Assembly: GCA_036365145.1 (NCBI GenBank)
Contig: JAEOAD010000015.1
Span: forward strand, 8,673,501-8,737,500
From: Orientallactaga sibirica
Taxonomy: Eukaryota > Chordata > Mammalia > Rodentia > Dipodidae
DNA length: 64,000 nucleotides
Direction of reading: 5' to 3'
Positions within the stretch are counted from its first letter, which is position 1. Each line of letters opens with the position of its first letter. Below, piece after piece: positions 45,656 to 56,640 of this stretch. The translations under genes and the position numbers were made by a program. The notes under the pieces were generated by a model, which worked only from the letters and a program-made list of their open reading frames with translations, was not told the origin of the DNA and made no database searches.

Positions 45656-48600
45656 CCATAATTTTCTTTTAAGTCCCAAAACAACAACATGAAGAAACTA
45701 GTCCTACTATGGTAAGCATTTCCCAGAAACAAAACTAAAACCTTTTAAGTTTTAATTTCCAAGGCACTTAACACTAAACTTTGAGATTTAATCACAAAGA
45801 TTTCACTTCTGAATCTTTGTATTAATATCTGTCTATATTACTTCTAAGGAAGACCTCTCAGCATAGAGAATTGTGTAGCATGTTTGGTGGATGAGCTCTT
45901 AAGATTTGTGTACCCTGTTGTTCACTACCAGTTGATATCTTGTGCCTGAAGGTGTTTAGAACTCTCAGGGGACATTTTTCCAATCATAGTTTGGGACTGG
46001 AGGTATGTCATTAATACACAGGGTCAAATATCTAAATCAAATGGTATATTAAAATGTGACAAAGCAATTTAGAAATTTTGTGATGTCAACTGCTAGATAC
46101 CAAGCAAACTTCTTGTGTACCCAACAGATGACATATGCACCAATACCTTCCTTCATTGGAAGGAGGTTTAAGGAGTACAAGTGACTGGACCGAAGTTCAG
46201 TCCATTTATACTCTCCTTCTTTTAATCATGGCTAAGGAGATTGGAAGTTTTTCTTCTAAGCAGGAGATGGGATGTGGTCAAGTGATGGGTTGACTTCTGT
46301 GAGATTTTTCTCACTTAAAGAGCTCATGCAACTATTCTTTATACTTGTTTTAACCTTTCCTCTTTTTGGAAAACTGACTGTACACTCTCTTACAAGATGC
46401 CTTCTATCCTATTGCCAACCCCTCCTGTGTCTTTATAAGCTCTGTGTTGCCTTGAAAAGTCTTTAAAGGAGGGGAAAATAATGCATATCTTTTGACCTAT
46501 ACTGGGTGACTTGGCAATGAGTTCTGAAAGTCACACTCATGGAATACTAAAAGTCCTGGATTGGTAATTCCCATCCCATGTCAGCTTGGTTTGGAAGAGA
46601 AGTGTCTACATGCTGATTTCTGACCATCTTCTTTTCTTCACAGTTTAATGGATGTCTTGGCACACCTCTGGGTTCCTTCAGACTTGGGCTCAAGTGCTTA
46701 TTCCTTTCTCATAATGAGATTTAATCAAGCAAAGCCAAAACCATTGCTACAAGTTAAACACTCCCCAGGGAGGGGCAGCTGATGGCTGGGGGAGTAATGA
46801 ACCTCTATTTAACTTTCAGATTTTGTTAATAACAGTTTGACTTGTACTGGTTGGAGCTAATTAGTTACTGCAGCTTCTCCATTAGTGGCTTATAAAATGG
46901 GACTTACCTTGTGCATGTTAAGCAATTTTCTCAGTGTGGGTCATTTTAGAGCAAACAGAAGGAAACTAAAACTCTTGAGCACACATTCTTTTGTGCTTGT
47001 GGGTTACTTTCCCAGAGTTTCAAGACTGTCTACAGAACAAGATCTGGCCAATTACGAAGCAGTCACTATGATGACTTGGTTTGGGTGTATTTTGAAAGCA
47101 TCTGTTATTTGTGAAACACTTACGAGGGGAGTTCATATGCATTCATAGAATCCAAACATTATACAAATTTTAGAGTTGGCAATTATCAGATTAGTAGGAT
47201 GCTACTGAAAAAAGGTGATGTATTGGGTGTTCTCTTGAGAATGAAATGTATTCACTGTGTCCCTAGGCTTGTAAAGTTTGTCATTGTTCCCAAAACAGAC
47301 TGCTTCATTTACTTACCCAGAAAAATATTCTCACAGAAAATGAGAGAAAAATCTTAATTTGCACAAACAATATTATAACAGAAAAAGTATCAACAAATGT
47401 CAGACTAATATCCTGGTGGCTTTAGAAGGTGTTTATGGGCACAATAGAAGTTGAAGAGACTATAATATTTTAAATATTAGCATACTACTCTAAATCCTAA
47501 TGTCACTGCATCCCAATCTGGATTTGGAAGTAGTTGTTATCCAAACAAAGACTGATGGGCAAAGAGGCAGCCTGCTCTATTGGTTACTGCAGTGAAGATA
47601 TTCATCCCTCAGATCGATTCCTCCCTTTTGCCTCTGTTAATCCTGAAAATTACTTAGAATTCTGAGCTGATTTTTGCATTCTATGTAGTACTTACCATTA
47701 CCCTATTTCTCACTTCATCTTCTTTATTCTTAAAATAAACACCCGGTATCTACTTGTTATGGTGTTTATGGTTGTATAATGACTATAACTAATATGCTGT
47801 TAGGATGTATTAGCTAGATATAAGGGTTAGATTTCGATTAAGAAGGCCTATGAGATATTTCAGGTGCTAGGCATCCGAAAGAGCAGGAATAAGAGCGGAA
47901 TGAAAGTTGAGAGAGTATAACGGTTGGTCCTGGCTTAGATTGACAATGCTATTTACTAGTTTTAGTAGTATTCTTATATTGGCTTTTATCAAAATCAAAA
48001 GCCTATATACTTGGCTCCACTGTTGAACACTTGCCTAATTTTTCCATGCCATTGAAATCTACAAAATATTTCTTTTAATGCAAGTCACACTTTAGAATCT
48101 AACTGGTGATGTATTGAGCTGTGTTAAAATTTGCATTTATTTGACATTTACCCAAGAGCTGTAATCACCCAAATTTATGGTGTCAGAAAGAGAATGGTTA
48201 TACCAAACAGACATAATAATTAATTGGTAAATGGTATATAATGGGATTTATCTTTATTTCTGGTTTCTCAATTAACATCAAAAAAGTAGGTCAGATAACA
48301 CTGAGGTCCCTATGTGTGCCTGGCCAGTGCTAACAATTCAGTCTAAGAACTTTCTTCAAGTCTAAAACCTGTTTAAATGTATGCAGAGCAAATTATTTTC
48401 AGACGTTAAGGATATTATACCTATATTCTCAAGGAAGTCTTGAGTTCCTTTTTCTACATCAAGGATAAAAATTACATGTGCAAATACTCTAGTGACTTAA
48501 CATCAGCCCTATTCCAATCTACTGTTTCAATGATAATGTTTGGGAACCCAGAGGAACAAAGGTGCCTTGATATACATTGTCCTACCCTCTATGAGTTCTC

Positions 48601-48933
48601 TGTAAGGATCCCAGAAATGGGCCATTCTTATAGCTAAGTAGTGTTCAGTTTTTACACACATTTTGCTTTAGTTCCATTGGTTTGTTTAGATATCTATCTG
48701 TTATATACAACCACGTCACAGTGGAAGTATTGGAAGCAGTGACTTTATGGCATAAAAAGGGTAGTGATTGAGGCTTTGGGGAGGGGAGATAAACATAGCT
48801 TGAGCTTTCCTGAGGAATAATAGAAAGCATAGTTAGAAGAGAGAAAATGGGAAAAAAAAAATCTACTGCAATATGAAAACAACTATTCTCTGCAATGATC
48901 TTTTCTTAAAGTTTGTTAAAACTCATGTATTTC
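45656..48933. other. Long repeat-poor stretch, no gene seen
   Basis: About 3.3 kb without recognised repeats or coding frames. Confidence 0.5.
46730..46900. promoter_or_regulatory. Candidate enhancer-like stretch
   Basis: Within this repeat-free interval there is a G-rich cagctgatggctgggggag block, then homeodomain-type words close together (TTAATAAC, GCTAATTAG) and further cag/ctg words. Evidence is limited to motif density. Confidence 0.2.
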
Positions 48934-49074
48934 AGTCTAGAGAGATGACTTAATGTTTAAGGTGCTTGCCTGAAAAGCCTAAAGACCTTGGTTCCATTCT
49001 CCAGAAGCCACGTGAGCCATGCACAAGGTGGTGCATACATCTGGAGTTGGAGTTCATTTGCAGTGGCTGGAGGG

Positions 49075-49125
<51 letters not shown>

Positions 49126-49139
49126 AAAATAAATAAAAC
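48934..49139 (+). mobile_element. B2-like SINE with (CT)n and 12-bp TSD
   Basis: Head (agtctagagagatgacttaa), body (tgcacaaggtggtgcatac, then catttgcagtggctgg), about 21 CT units at 49077-49120, and a CAAATAAAATAAATAAAA tail. The imperfect TSD is ctcatgtatttc (48922-48933) and ctcatgtattcc (49140-49151). Confidence 0.92.
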
Positions 49140-49504
49140 CTCATGTATTCCATTAAGGTACCATTAGCTATGAGATATTTGCATAGACCAATAATTTACA
49201 ACTCCACCCTCTTTTGCCCTCATAAGTTTGAAAGGTAGTTATTGGGAAAGTTTCTAGCATTGGCATTTTAAAATATATCTCTAGAGCTCATTCTTTATTC
49301 TTTGAATATAGATTTAAATTTTAGAGCAGTCTTTATAAATGTTTGCCTAGTAATCATAAATAAATTAGGCTATAATATTTAATTTTAAAAATTAAATTAC
49401 TAATCTGGTAGTGTATAAATGCTACAAAGAACTAATATATATACTTGGGTGAAAATGAAGTCCATGCAACAAAGAAAAAATTTAAAATTAAATGTCACCA
49501 ATGT

Positions 49505-49605
49505 TTTGAACCAAGCTGGTTCAAACTTGCATTAATTCTGTTTTAATCAGCCTCTTGAATCCTGGGATCAGCAGTATGAGGCACCATGCTAGAGTTTAGA
49601 TTTAG
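49505..49605 (-). mobile_element. Degenerate B1 or proto-B1
   Basis: aagctggttcaaacttgc, a gcctcttgaatcctgggatc block and a gaggcaccatgc end follow antisense B1 order with heavy divergence. Confidence 0.45.
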
Positions 49606-50587
49606 CATTTCTGATAAAAAGCCTTTTTCTTAAAAAAAAATTCTAACAATAGTCTTACACAAATTTTCTTCCTTTAGAAAGTTTTCATTCTGTTTGCTCT
49701 AACATTCAAGTTGTGAAAAGGTATGAATGAATGTCTAGATTTTCCATTGATTTTTTTTCATTATTCCAAATCTGACAATGATTTCCTCAGATTTATTTCT
49801 GTAACTAAGTCTACATTTCTATTGTTTCTCTTTTCTCATTCTGTAACTAGCATGAAGAGTAGTCTATATATACCATCTAAATAAAAACACTTTCCTCTCT
49901 TCTTTCTGGGCATTGGTTTATTGTTTCTATATGTACTATGTGCTCATTATGGCTACATTCTGAAGATAAATATTTTGATTTTGTTTCCATTTTAAAATTC
50001 AATTCATCCATATTTTAAATTTTTGAGTCATGTATTAAATATAAATTTAAATTCCATAAATAATACATTATGAAATCATATAATGCATATGTAATTTCAG
50101 ATTACATTCATATACATGAAGTTATATACATTTATTGTATAACCTTTGTTCCATTTGAGACTATTTTGTCTTGTTTGAGAAACTTTTTGTGTAAAATTGC
50201 TTCTGCTTACTGATTTGTTTGTTTCCCTTGGGGTCCTTCTTTATTTCTCTATTATATGCATTCTCTTTCATACTACTGTTTTGGGTTCTCATTTCATAGT
50301 AATTTCTAGATATCTATGAATATTTGTGGATGAAGATTGCGTTAGGAGATGATAACATTGAGAAAATGTACTGATGATGGTGGAGGCCTATCCATAAGCT
50401 GAGCTGAAGGATTCATAGTTTTAGACTGAAATCCAATATGAAATAAAAAAATCACACTATTCATTTTTCTCTTAGTAATTTACTTTGTTCTTAGCAAGAA
50501 AAATTAAGTAATTATACTATTGCAGAAATCACAACATCCCAAAATGATGGCCATCAAGTTAAATAACCTCATTTGTGTATAAAATGC
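49606..50587. other. AT-rich unique stretch
   Basis: Very AT-rich at 49960-50150. No supported feature. Confidence 0.5.
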
Positions 50588-50595
50588 AAGTCTGT

Positions 50596-50741
50596 CTAAT
50601 GTGAGATCACATGCCCACTAGGTGGCACAAGCATCTGAAGTTCAATTTCAGTAGCTGAGGCCCTGCCAAGACAATTCATTAGCTCTCCTCTCTCTCTCTC
50701 TCTCTCTCGCTCTCTCTCTAAAAATAAATAAATAAAAAGGT
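50596..50741 (+). mobile_element. 5'-truncated B2-like SINE with TSD
   Basis: Lacks the tRNA head. It starts within the variant body (gagatcacatgcccactagg), then a (CT)n run and an AAAATAAATAAATAAAAA tail. AAGTCTGT at 50588-50595 and 50742-50749 is the TSD, so the truncation happened at insertion. Confidence 0.88.
50615..50628 (+). promoter_or_regulatory. CTCF-core-like motif within SINE
   Basis: CCACTAGGTGGCAC fits the CTCF core CCASYAGRKGGCR closely. It is the same site as 28935 (opposite strand) and 56542. Confidence 0.45.
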
Positions 50742-50749
50742 AAGTCTGT

Positions 50750-51210
50750 TGATGTAATTTTTATGACTGAATACTCACAATTCATGAAATACCAGGTAAA
50801 ATAAGAAATTATATTTTAGTTGATTTTAAAACTGTTTCGTGTTCAATATCTCATCAGTATATATGTGTTTTTGATTCTATTGATATTGAATAATCTCTGA
50901 TAAGGAAGCTTTATGTAGACCTGGATTTAAACGTAGATCCATTCACTTGCTTATGTTTTTTAAGTAGTACTTTGGAAAGGAGTGACATAAAAAACTGTCC
51001 ACAGTGCTGAATAAAAGCCATTTTGGTATCATGGATAGTGGGATACAAAATGAATACAGAATAAATTATAAATGCAACATATAGGAGAAAATCACAATGT
51101 TCTAAGAGAAAATGAGTATGAGCAAGTAAATGCTATCCTTTAATGAAATACAATTTAAACTTTACAAAAATAAAGAGGAGAAAAGGAAGAGAATTTTATT
51201 TTAAGAATTA
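50750..51210. other. Unique stretch
   Basis: No supported feature. Confidence 0.5.
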
Positions 51211-51351
51211 AAAAGAAAGCTGGGCGTGGTGGCACATGCCTTTAATCCTAGCACTCAGGAGGCAGAGGTAGAAGGACTGCCATGAGTTTGAGCTACCCTG
51301 AGAATACAGAGTGAATTCCAGGTCAGTCTGAGCTACAGTGAGACGCTTCCT

Positions 51352-51395
<44 letters not shown>
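51211..51395 (+). mobile_element. B1 SINE with long A-tail
   Basis: gctgggcgtggtggcacatg, cctagcactcaggaggcag and ttccaggtcagtctgagc are followed by an A-run of about 42 at 51354-51395. The intact GGGCGTGG and the long pure tail suggest a fairly recent copy. Confidence 0.94.
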
Positions 51396-51397
<2 letters not shown>

Positions 51398-51524
51398 AAG
51401 AAAAAAAAATAAACCGAGCACATAAATAGCTGGAAATAGTTCACCTTGGCTCAGGATGCTGGTATAAATGTTGGTTGGTCTATCAGTTATTTTCTTGTTG
51501 ATAAGAAGCAACTGGGGGGGGGAG

Positions 51525-51735
51525 GTACTGAAGAGATGGCTCAGCCATTATGGTGCTTACCTGTAAAACCTAATAACCTGAGTTCTATTCCTCAGGACCA
51601 TATGAAGCCAGATGCACATAGTGGTGCATGCATCTGTAGTTCTTTGCAGCAGCTGATGGCCCTGGTGCACCCCTTTTCTCTCCCTCCTCTTCCTCTCATT
51701 CCTTGAAAATAAGTAAATAAAAATATTAAAAAGAA
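51525..51735 (+). mobile_element. B2-like SINE, diverged
   Basis: gaagagatggctcagccatt, gagttctattcctcaggacc and agccagatgcacatagtgg, then a CT-rich end and AATAAGTAAATAAAA. Confidence 0.85.
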
Positions 51736-51740
51736 GGAAT

Positions 51741-51995
51741 TTATGGAAGAAAAGTGCTTATTTTGGCTTACAGTTCCACAGTGTAGAATCCATCATGGTG
51801 GGAGAAGCATGCAAGAGCAGTAAGCAAGCATCACATCATTGTATTAATAGGGAAGAAGTAGAGAGACATAACAGCAGGTGGGGCCCAGCTATAACACCTT
51901 AAAGTCCAGTTCCCAGTAACATACTTTTTCCAGCATCTCTTAAAGAACTCACAACATTCTAGAAAGTGTCATGACCTGGAGATTAAAAATGCAAA
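51741..51995 (-). mobile_element. MaLR-like LTR fragment
   Basis: The minus strand reads toward atggattctacactgtggaa and ctgtaagccaaaataagcac, the 3' half of a MaLR LTR with its polyadenylation region. The 5' end is missing. Confidence 0.55.
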
Positions 51996-52206
51996 CATGA
52001 GTTTAAGATATGGCTTAGCTGTTAAGGCACTTGTCTGTGAAGCCTAAGTTCTACGGTTCAATTCCCCAGTACCCACATAAAGCCAGATGCACAAGATGGT
52101 TCATGTGTTTGAAGTTTGTTTGCAGTGGCTAGAGGCTATAGCATGCCCAATCTCTATCTGCCACTCTCTCTCTTAAATAAATAAATAAAATATAAATAAA
52201 TAACCT
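51996..52206 (+). mobile_element. B2-like SINE
   Basis: gatatggcttagctgttaag, ggttcaattccccagtaccc, tgtttgcagtggctagagg, then CT and TTAAATAAATAAATAAA. Confidence 0.88.
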
Positions 52207-52365
52207 TAATATTATAAATAAACTTAATGAAAAATAAACAAAAAGTTGTAAACACATGTGCCCACACGGAATCATTTTACATTCAAACCATCACAGCTAG
52301 TTCATAGTGCACGGATACACAGATGTTATCAGATGTCACACATCAACTGGACATGTACTGTTATA
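52207..52365. other. Short spacer
   Basis: AT-rich start (probably a SINE tail), then unique sequence. Confidence 0.5.
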
Positions 52366-52703
52366 TGGTGGTTTGAATGAGATGCCTCCTCCCATAGCCT
52401 CATGTGGTTTGAATATTTACTCTACCCTGATGGAAGTTTGGGAGGTGGCACCTTACTTGAAGAGATGTGTTGCTGGGCACAGCTTTGGGGTACTATAGCC
52501 CAGCTTCCCCTTGTCAGAGCTAGCTCAAACTTCCTGCTGCCTACCAGCTTCTTTGGCAAGATATGCTGCCCAGCCTCTGATCTACCATGCTTTTTTACCT
52601 GCCATGGTGAAACTTCTCAAGACTTAAAGAAAAAATAAATCCTTTCATCTTATTAGCTGCTTTGGTTTGTGTATTTTGTCCCAGCAATGAGAAGGTAACT
52701 GTA
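52366..52703 (+). mobile_element. MaLR-like solo LTR
   Basis: Starts tggtggtttgaatgagatgc, with cccatagcctcatgtgg, tttgggaggtggcacctt and aaaaaataaatcctttcatc, and ends agcaatgagaaggtaactg. It belongs to the same group as 29883-30230. Confidence 0.75.
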
Positions 52704-53535
52704 AAAGGGTGGCTTTATACTTTTTTAAATAACCCTTATTGGCTATCTCTTCATTTATTTAAACAGTATGCTATTTACTTCAATATTGTTATAGTATGAT
52801 GAAAGTTAAATTTCTAGACAAATGTCTCTATGCCAATCCTCTCCTTTCTAGTTGCTTACCCTATACCTCTCTTCTGGGAATTCTGCTCATCAATACTTAA
52901 TACCTGTTCTTCCAGCTATCCTTTTGACTCTAAAATCTTCCAAATCTCTTTTAAAGGTTCTCTTCCTTCTTAAACTAATGGGACTTTTCATTGATTGCAA
53001 TGAAGAAATCTGCCACCTACATCTCATAGAGAAGTCAGTATTCACCATGACAACAGCAATCAGAGAATGGATACAAAAGCAAATATTCACTGTGACAACA
53101 GCAGGCATAGCATTGAATAAAGAACTTTTAAAATACCTTCTTCATCAAAGCTTTAAGAATATTGGCAAAATAAATAGATAAGTACAAAAAATCAAAATCA
53201 ACTTTTCAGTATTCTAGAAATTAACAACATGCAACAATTTAAGGAATTTTTAAAAGTAATGACTGCATTTTATGATGATCAAGATTTTTGGTATTTTAAC
53301 CTGCTCTGTTCTCACAAAGCTCTCATGTCCATGGTGACTTTAAAGGTTTACAACCCTTCAGCTACTGTAGCCATATATTTAAGTTGATGAACAAGCACAG
53401 AAAGAGTGTGAGACTGGGCAAGGAAACCTTAAAAAGTCCCTCCCCTAAGTAAGTCATTTAGTAGCTTTATGAAGAATCCCCTGAAAAGTACCTCTGTCAG
53501 ATATAGCCTTTGACTTTATTCAAACCTTGCTTATT
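52704..53535. other. Non-genic stretch with one odd open frame
   Basis: A 109-codon plus-strand frame at 52852-53181 lies outside named repeats. It contains two copies of a TATTCACYRTGACAACAGCA-type word 45 bp apart (53039 and 53084). No family match, and its Leu/Lys-rich composition follows the AT-rich DNA, so I do not call a gene. Confidence 0.4.
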
Positions 53536-53717
53536 AAAAAAAATAATTTTGTTTATTTGAGAGAAAAGGTTCACACCAGAGCCTCTAGCCACTGCAAACA
53601 AACTCCACATGCATACACCACCATGTGCATCTGACTTAATTGGGTACTGGAAAATTGAATCTGGGTCCTTAGGCTTCACGGCAAGAGCTTAACTGCTAAG
53701 CCATCACTGTAGCCCTC
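53536..53717 (-). mobile_element. B2-like SINE, diverged
   Basis: Antisense: TTTATTTGAGAGAAAAGG, cctctagccactgcaaacaa, tgggtccttaggcttcac, and an end ctaagccatcactgtagccc. Confidence 0.85.
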
Positions 53718-54209
53718 ATACCTCTCTTATTATGAAAAGGTTATTCATCAGCTTTTATCCAAGTTACCTTAGGCATTGAATATAGAAGTATCAAATGAAA
53801 ACAAAAAATAATTGGAAGGTAATTGTGAGGAAGTAAATATTCACAGGAAGCTATGAAAATCATGATATATTTCTGAAAACCTAGAAGACTTACAGAATGT
53901 CTCAGCCTAGGTAAATTCACAGAAAAAAAAAAAAAATAAAGACCCTAAATTTCAACTCTGGATAACTTTGAAAAATTCTTGACAAAGAGCAAGTGAATAT
54001 TCAAGCAGAGCCATAAACTCTGTATCTTAGTATACAGCACAGTACAATTCACAAACAGATCCACTCAGAAAAAAGGTTAAAACACTTGGAAGTATAGCAT
54101 AATGACTACTGTCTTTGTAGAATTAGTGATTGGTCATTAATAACTGAATAGTGACTGGAGAAGAAATATGATAAGAGACAGTGATTTTACATAATTAGAT
54201 TAGAAGTTA
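53718..54209. other. Unique stretch
   Basis: No supported feature. Confidence 0.5.
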
Positions 54210-54214
54210 ATAAG

Positions 54215-54574
54215 TGCAGTACACAGCCTCAGGTTTCTGGGATGAACTTCCAGACCAGGTACAGTCATGGGAAGAAGAGATTTATTGGAGCAGGGGAAGT
54301 CTCATAATGGCTGAAGAAGTTGGTCTGTTTCCACAGATCCAAGCAGAAAGAAAAACCACCAAAAACAAAACAAGCACACTTTAGAAGCTCCAGGCAAAGC
54401 TCAAGCACTTTGCATATTTTTAAACTGGCATTCCAAATCCACCCTCAAACCTTAGGACTGGATCCTAGGATCCACCCACAGTGACACCCCCTCAAGCCAG
54501 GTGGCTGAAGATCTAAATTACAAACTTTAATAAAATCTTGAATATATTGGGTGCCATCCACTCAAACTACCACA
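54215..54574 (-). mobile_element. MaLR-like solo LTR with 5-bp TSD
   Basis: Starts tgcagtacacagcctcagg and ends caaactaccaca on the plus strand. It is in antisense and of the same subfamily as 20197-20583 and 30913-31310 (gggatgaacttccagaccag, then aatatattgggtgccatcc). ATAAG flanks it at 54210-54214 and 54575-54579. Confidence 0.88.
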
Positions 54575-54817
54575 ATAAGCAAAGAGCAGTAAGAGCAGCA
54601 ATCTGCTCTCTTTCTGAATTTGGTATTTTGATGTTCCTCATATAAGTGAGTTAATGTAGCATTTATTTTGTCCATTTCACTTAGAATAATGCCTCCAAAT
54701 TTATCCATATGTAAAATAGAAAAACACTAATAAATAACAAAAAATCAGTAACAACAACAAACATTGGTGAGATTGGAATCTTGTTTTAAGAATTGAAACA
54801 TTATATGTAAAATGTAT
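54575..54817. other. Unique spacer
   Basis: It may contain an eroded L1 word (tttagaataatgcctccaaa) of the ORF2 C-terminal type, too short to be sure. Confidence 0.3.
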
Positions 54818-55058
54818 GCTTTTTAAAAATATTTTTTAAAAAATTTATTTATTTGCAAGCAGAGAGAGAGAGAAAGAAAGAGAGAGAAAGAAGAGAGACA
54901 GAGAGAGAATGGGCACACCAGGGTCTCTAGCCACTGCAAACGAACTCTAGATGCATGTTCCCCTTGTGTATCTGGCTTACATGGGTCCTGGGGAATTGAA
55001 CCTGGGTCCTTTAGCTTCACAGGCAACTGTTTAACCACTAAGCCATCTCTCCAGCTTT
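54818..55058 (-). mobile_element. B2-like SINE, short form
   Basis: Antisense: AAATTTATTTATTTGCAAG, GA-rich tract, caccagggtctctagccact, ctggggaattgaacctgggt, and an end ctaagccatctctccagc. Flanking words aaaatgtatgctttt and aaaatatgtgctttt may be an imperfect TSD. Confidence 0.92.
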
Positions 55059-55069
55059 AAAATATGTGC

Positions 55070-55216
55070 TTTTGGGGGGGAAGGGATTTCAAAGTAGTGT
55101 CTCACTCTAGTCCAGGCTGACCTGGAATTTACTATGTAGTCTCAGGCTAGCCCAGAACTCTCAGAGATCTTCCTACTTCTGCCTCTTAAGTGCATGTGGT
55201 CACCATGCCAGCTTTA
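55070..55216 (-). mobile_element. B1 SINE, diverged
   Basis: Antisense: agtgtctcactctagtccag, ctggaatttactatgtagtc, then a shortened cttctgcctcttaagtgca and ggtcaccatgccagc. Confidence 0.88.
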
Positions 55217-55321
55217 AAATGTACAGTTTTAAATTAAAAGAATCCACAAGATAGGCAATGGTGTAATCAAATGTGTCCCATGCACAGTGGGGGAAATATT
55301 CAGAAGAAAATGTCTCTAAGG

Positions 55322-55503
55322 AAGCCTGGCATGGTGGCACACACCTTTTATCCTAGCACTCAGGAGGCAGAGATACAAGGATCACTGTGAGTTCAAGGCC
55401 AATTAGAGACTATGTAGTGATTTCCAGGTTAACCTAGGTTAGAGAGAGACCATACCTCAAAAAAAAATAAATAAATAAAAATAAATAAATAAATAAATAA
55501 AGT
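55322..55503 (+). mobile_element. B1 SINE with (AAAT)n tail
   Basis: agcctggcatggtggcacac, cctagcactcaggaggcag and a shortened second half, then a tail of A's grown into AAAT units at 55465-55502. Confidence 0.9.
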
Positions 55504-55911
55504 AAAATATCTCCAAGGAAACCCAGATTTAATCATCAAATGGTCCAAGTAAGATTTAAAAATTTTAAATAATAAGTTATAACTTATGTTAAAGTATGGG
55601 ACAGATGTCTCATCAAAGATAGAATGACAATAATACAACTAAAATTATCAAAAATGAACCATGTAGAAAAAGTGAGTACTGTAATAACAAATGAAAATAT
55701 CCTGAGAAAAATGTCATAATAGACCATTAAATAAAAAGATAATTTAATAATAGATTTGGAATTGTAGAAGGTTTTGTGAACTTGAATATAGCTTAATTAT
55801 ATCTAATTTGATAAAGAAAATGTGAATGAGTACACTCTTAGGAGCCACTGGAGTGTCATGAAGTATATATACCAACATACTTAGATTGGGAGACATAAAG
55901 ATAAGGGGCAG

Positions 55912-56180
55912 GGGCGGGAGAGATGGCTTAGCGGTTAGGGCTCCTGCCTGATAAGCCTAAGAACCTGGTTCCAATCTCCAGGCCCCACGTTTAGCCAGAT
56001 GCAAAGTGATGCAAGGGCACAATGCTGCACTTGCCCACAAGGGGGCACACACATCTGGAATTTGTTCACAGCAGCTGAGAGACTGCTGGCATGCCCATCT
56101 CTATCTGTCTCCCTCTCCCTCTCTGTCTGTCTCTCTCTATGTCTCTCTCCAAAAATAAATAAAATTAAAAAATTTAAAAA
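55912..56180 (+). mobile_element. B2-like SINE, long form, perfect 15-bp TSD
   Basis: The head ggcgggagagatggcttagc keeps box A, and ggttccaatctcc corresponds to box B. The body includes the long-form insert with cttgcccacaagggggcac. A CT-rich part and an A-rich tail follow. aaagataaggggcag occurs at 55897-55911 and 56181-56195. The perfect duplication indicates a comparatively recent insertion. Confidence 0.95.
56035..56048 (+). promoter_or_regulatory. CTCF-core-like motif within SINE
   Basis: CCACAAGGGGGCAC, the sense form of the motif at 460 and 45538. Confidence 0.4.
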
Positions 56181-56412
56181 AAAGATAAGGGGCAGATAGA
56201 TCATCTGCAAAAGGAATGAATGTAAACTCTCTAAATTTTAAGTAAAAGAAAACAAAGTGAGAGTAAAGCATGCTCACTAGAATGCATGAAAGTGTGATAC
56301 AATTCAAAGGTTAGAAATGATGCAAAGTGTGTTACCAAACTACACTGAAGTAAAATCAGCCATCAATAATTGGAGGAAGATTTGGAAACCTACCAATATT
56401 TTGAAATAATAT

Positions 56413-56640
56413 GTTTGTGGTTGGACAGATCACTTAGCAGTTAAGGTGCTTACCTGCAAAGCCCAAGGACCCATGTTCTGTTCTCCAGATCCCAAGTAAG
56501 CCAGACACACAAAGGGGAGGAAAGTGCAAGCTCGCACATGCTCACTAGGTGGCACAGTGTCTGGACTTCTATTTCAGTGGCTGAGGACCTGGTATGCCAA
56601 TTCTCTTTCTCTCTAAAAAAAAATAAATAAAACAAATAAT
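56413..56640 (+). mobile_element. B2-like SINE, variant with CTAGGTGGC body
   Basis: gttggacagatcacttagca, ttacctgcaaagcccaagga, tgctcactaggtggcacag, and a CT end with AAAATAAATAAAAC. Similar words around aaataat.tgttt flank it. It is the intact-head counterpart of 50596-50741. Confidence 0.88.
56542..56555 (+). promoter_or_regulatory. CTCF-core-like motif within SINE
   Basis: TCACTAGGTGGCAC differs by one base from the copies at 28935 and 50615. Confidence 0.38.

Noticed and set aside
46150..46170. Short hairpin ccttcc...ggaagg
   Set aside because: Six-bp arms are expected often by chance; no U-run or RNA gene context.
49505..49525. Palindrome with 9-bp arms around AGC
   Set aside because: Falls in a degenerate B1; probably a chance product of decay rather than a Grainyhead-like site.
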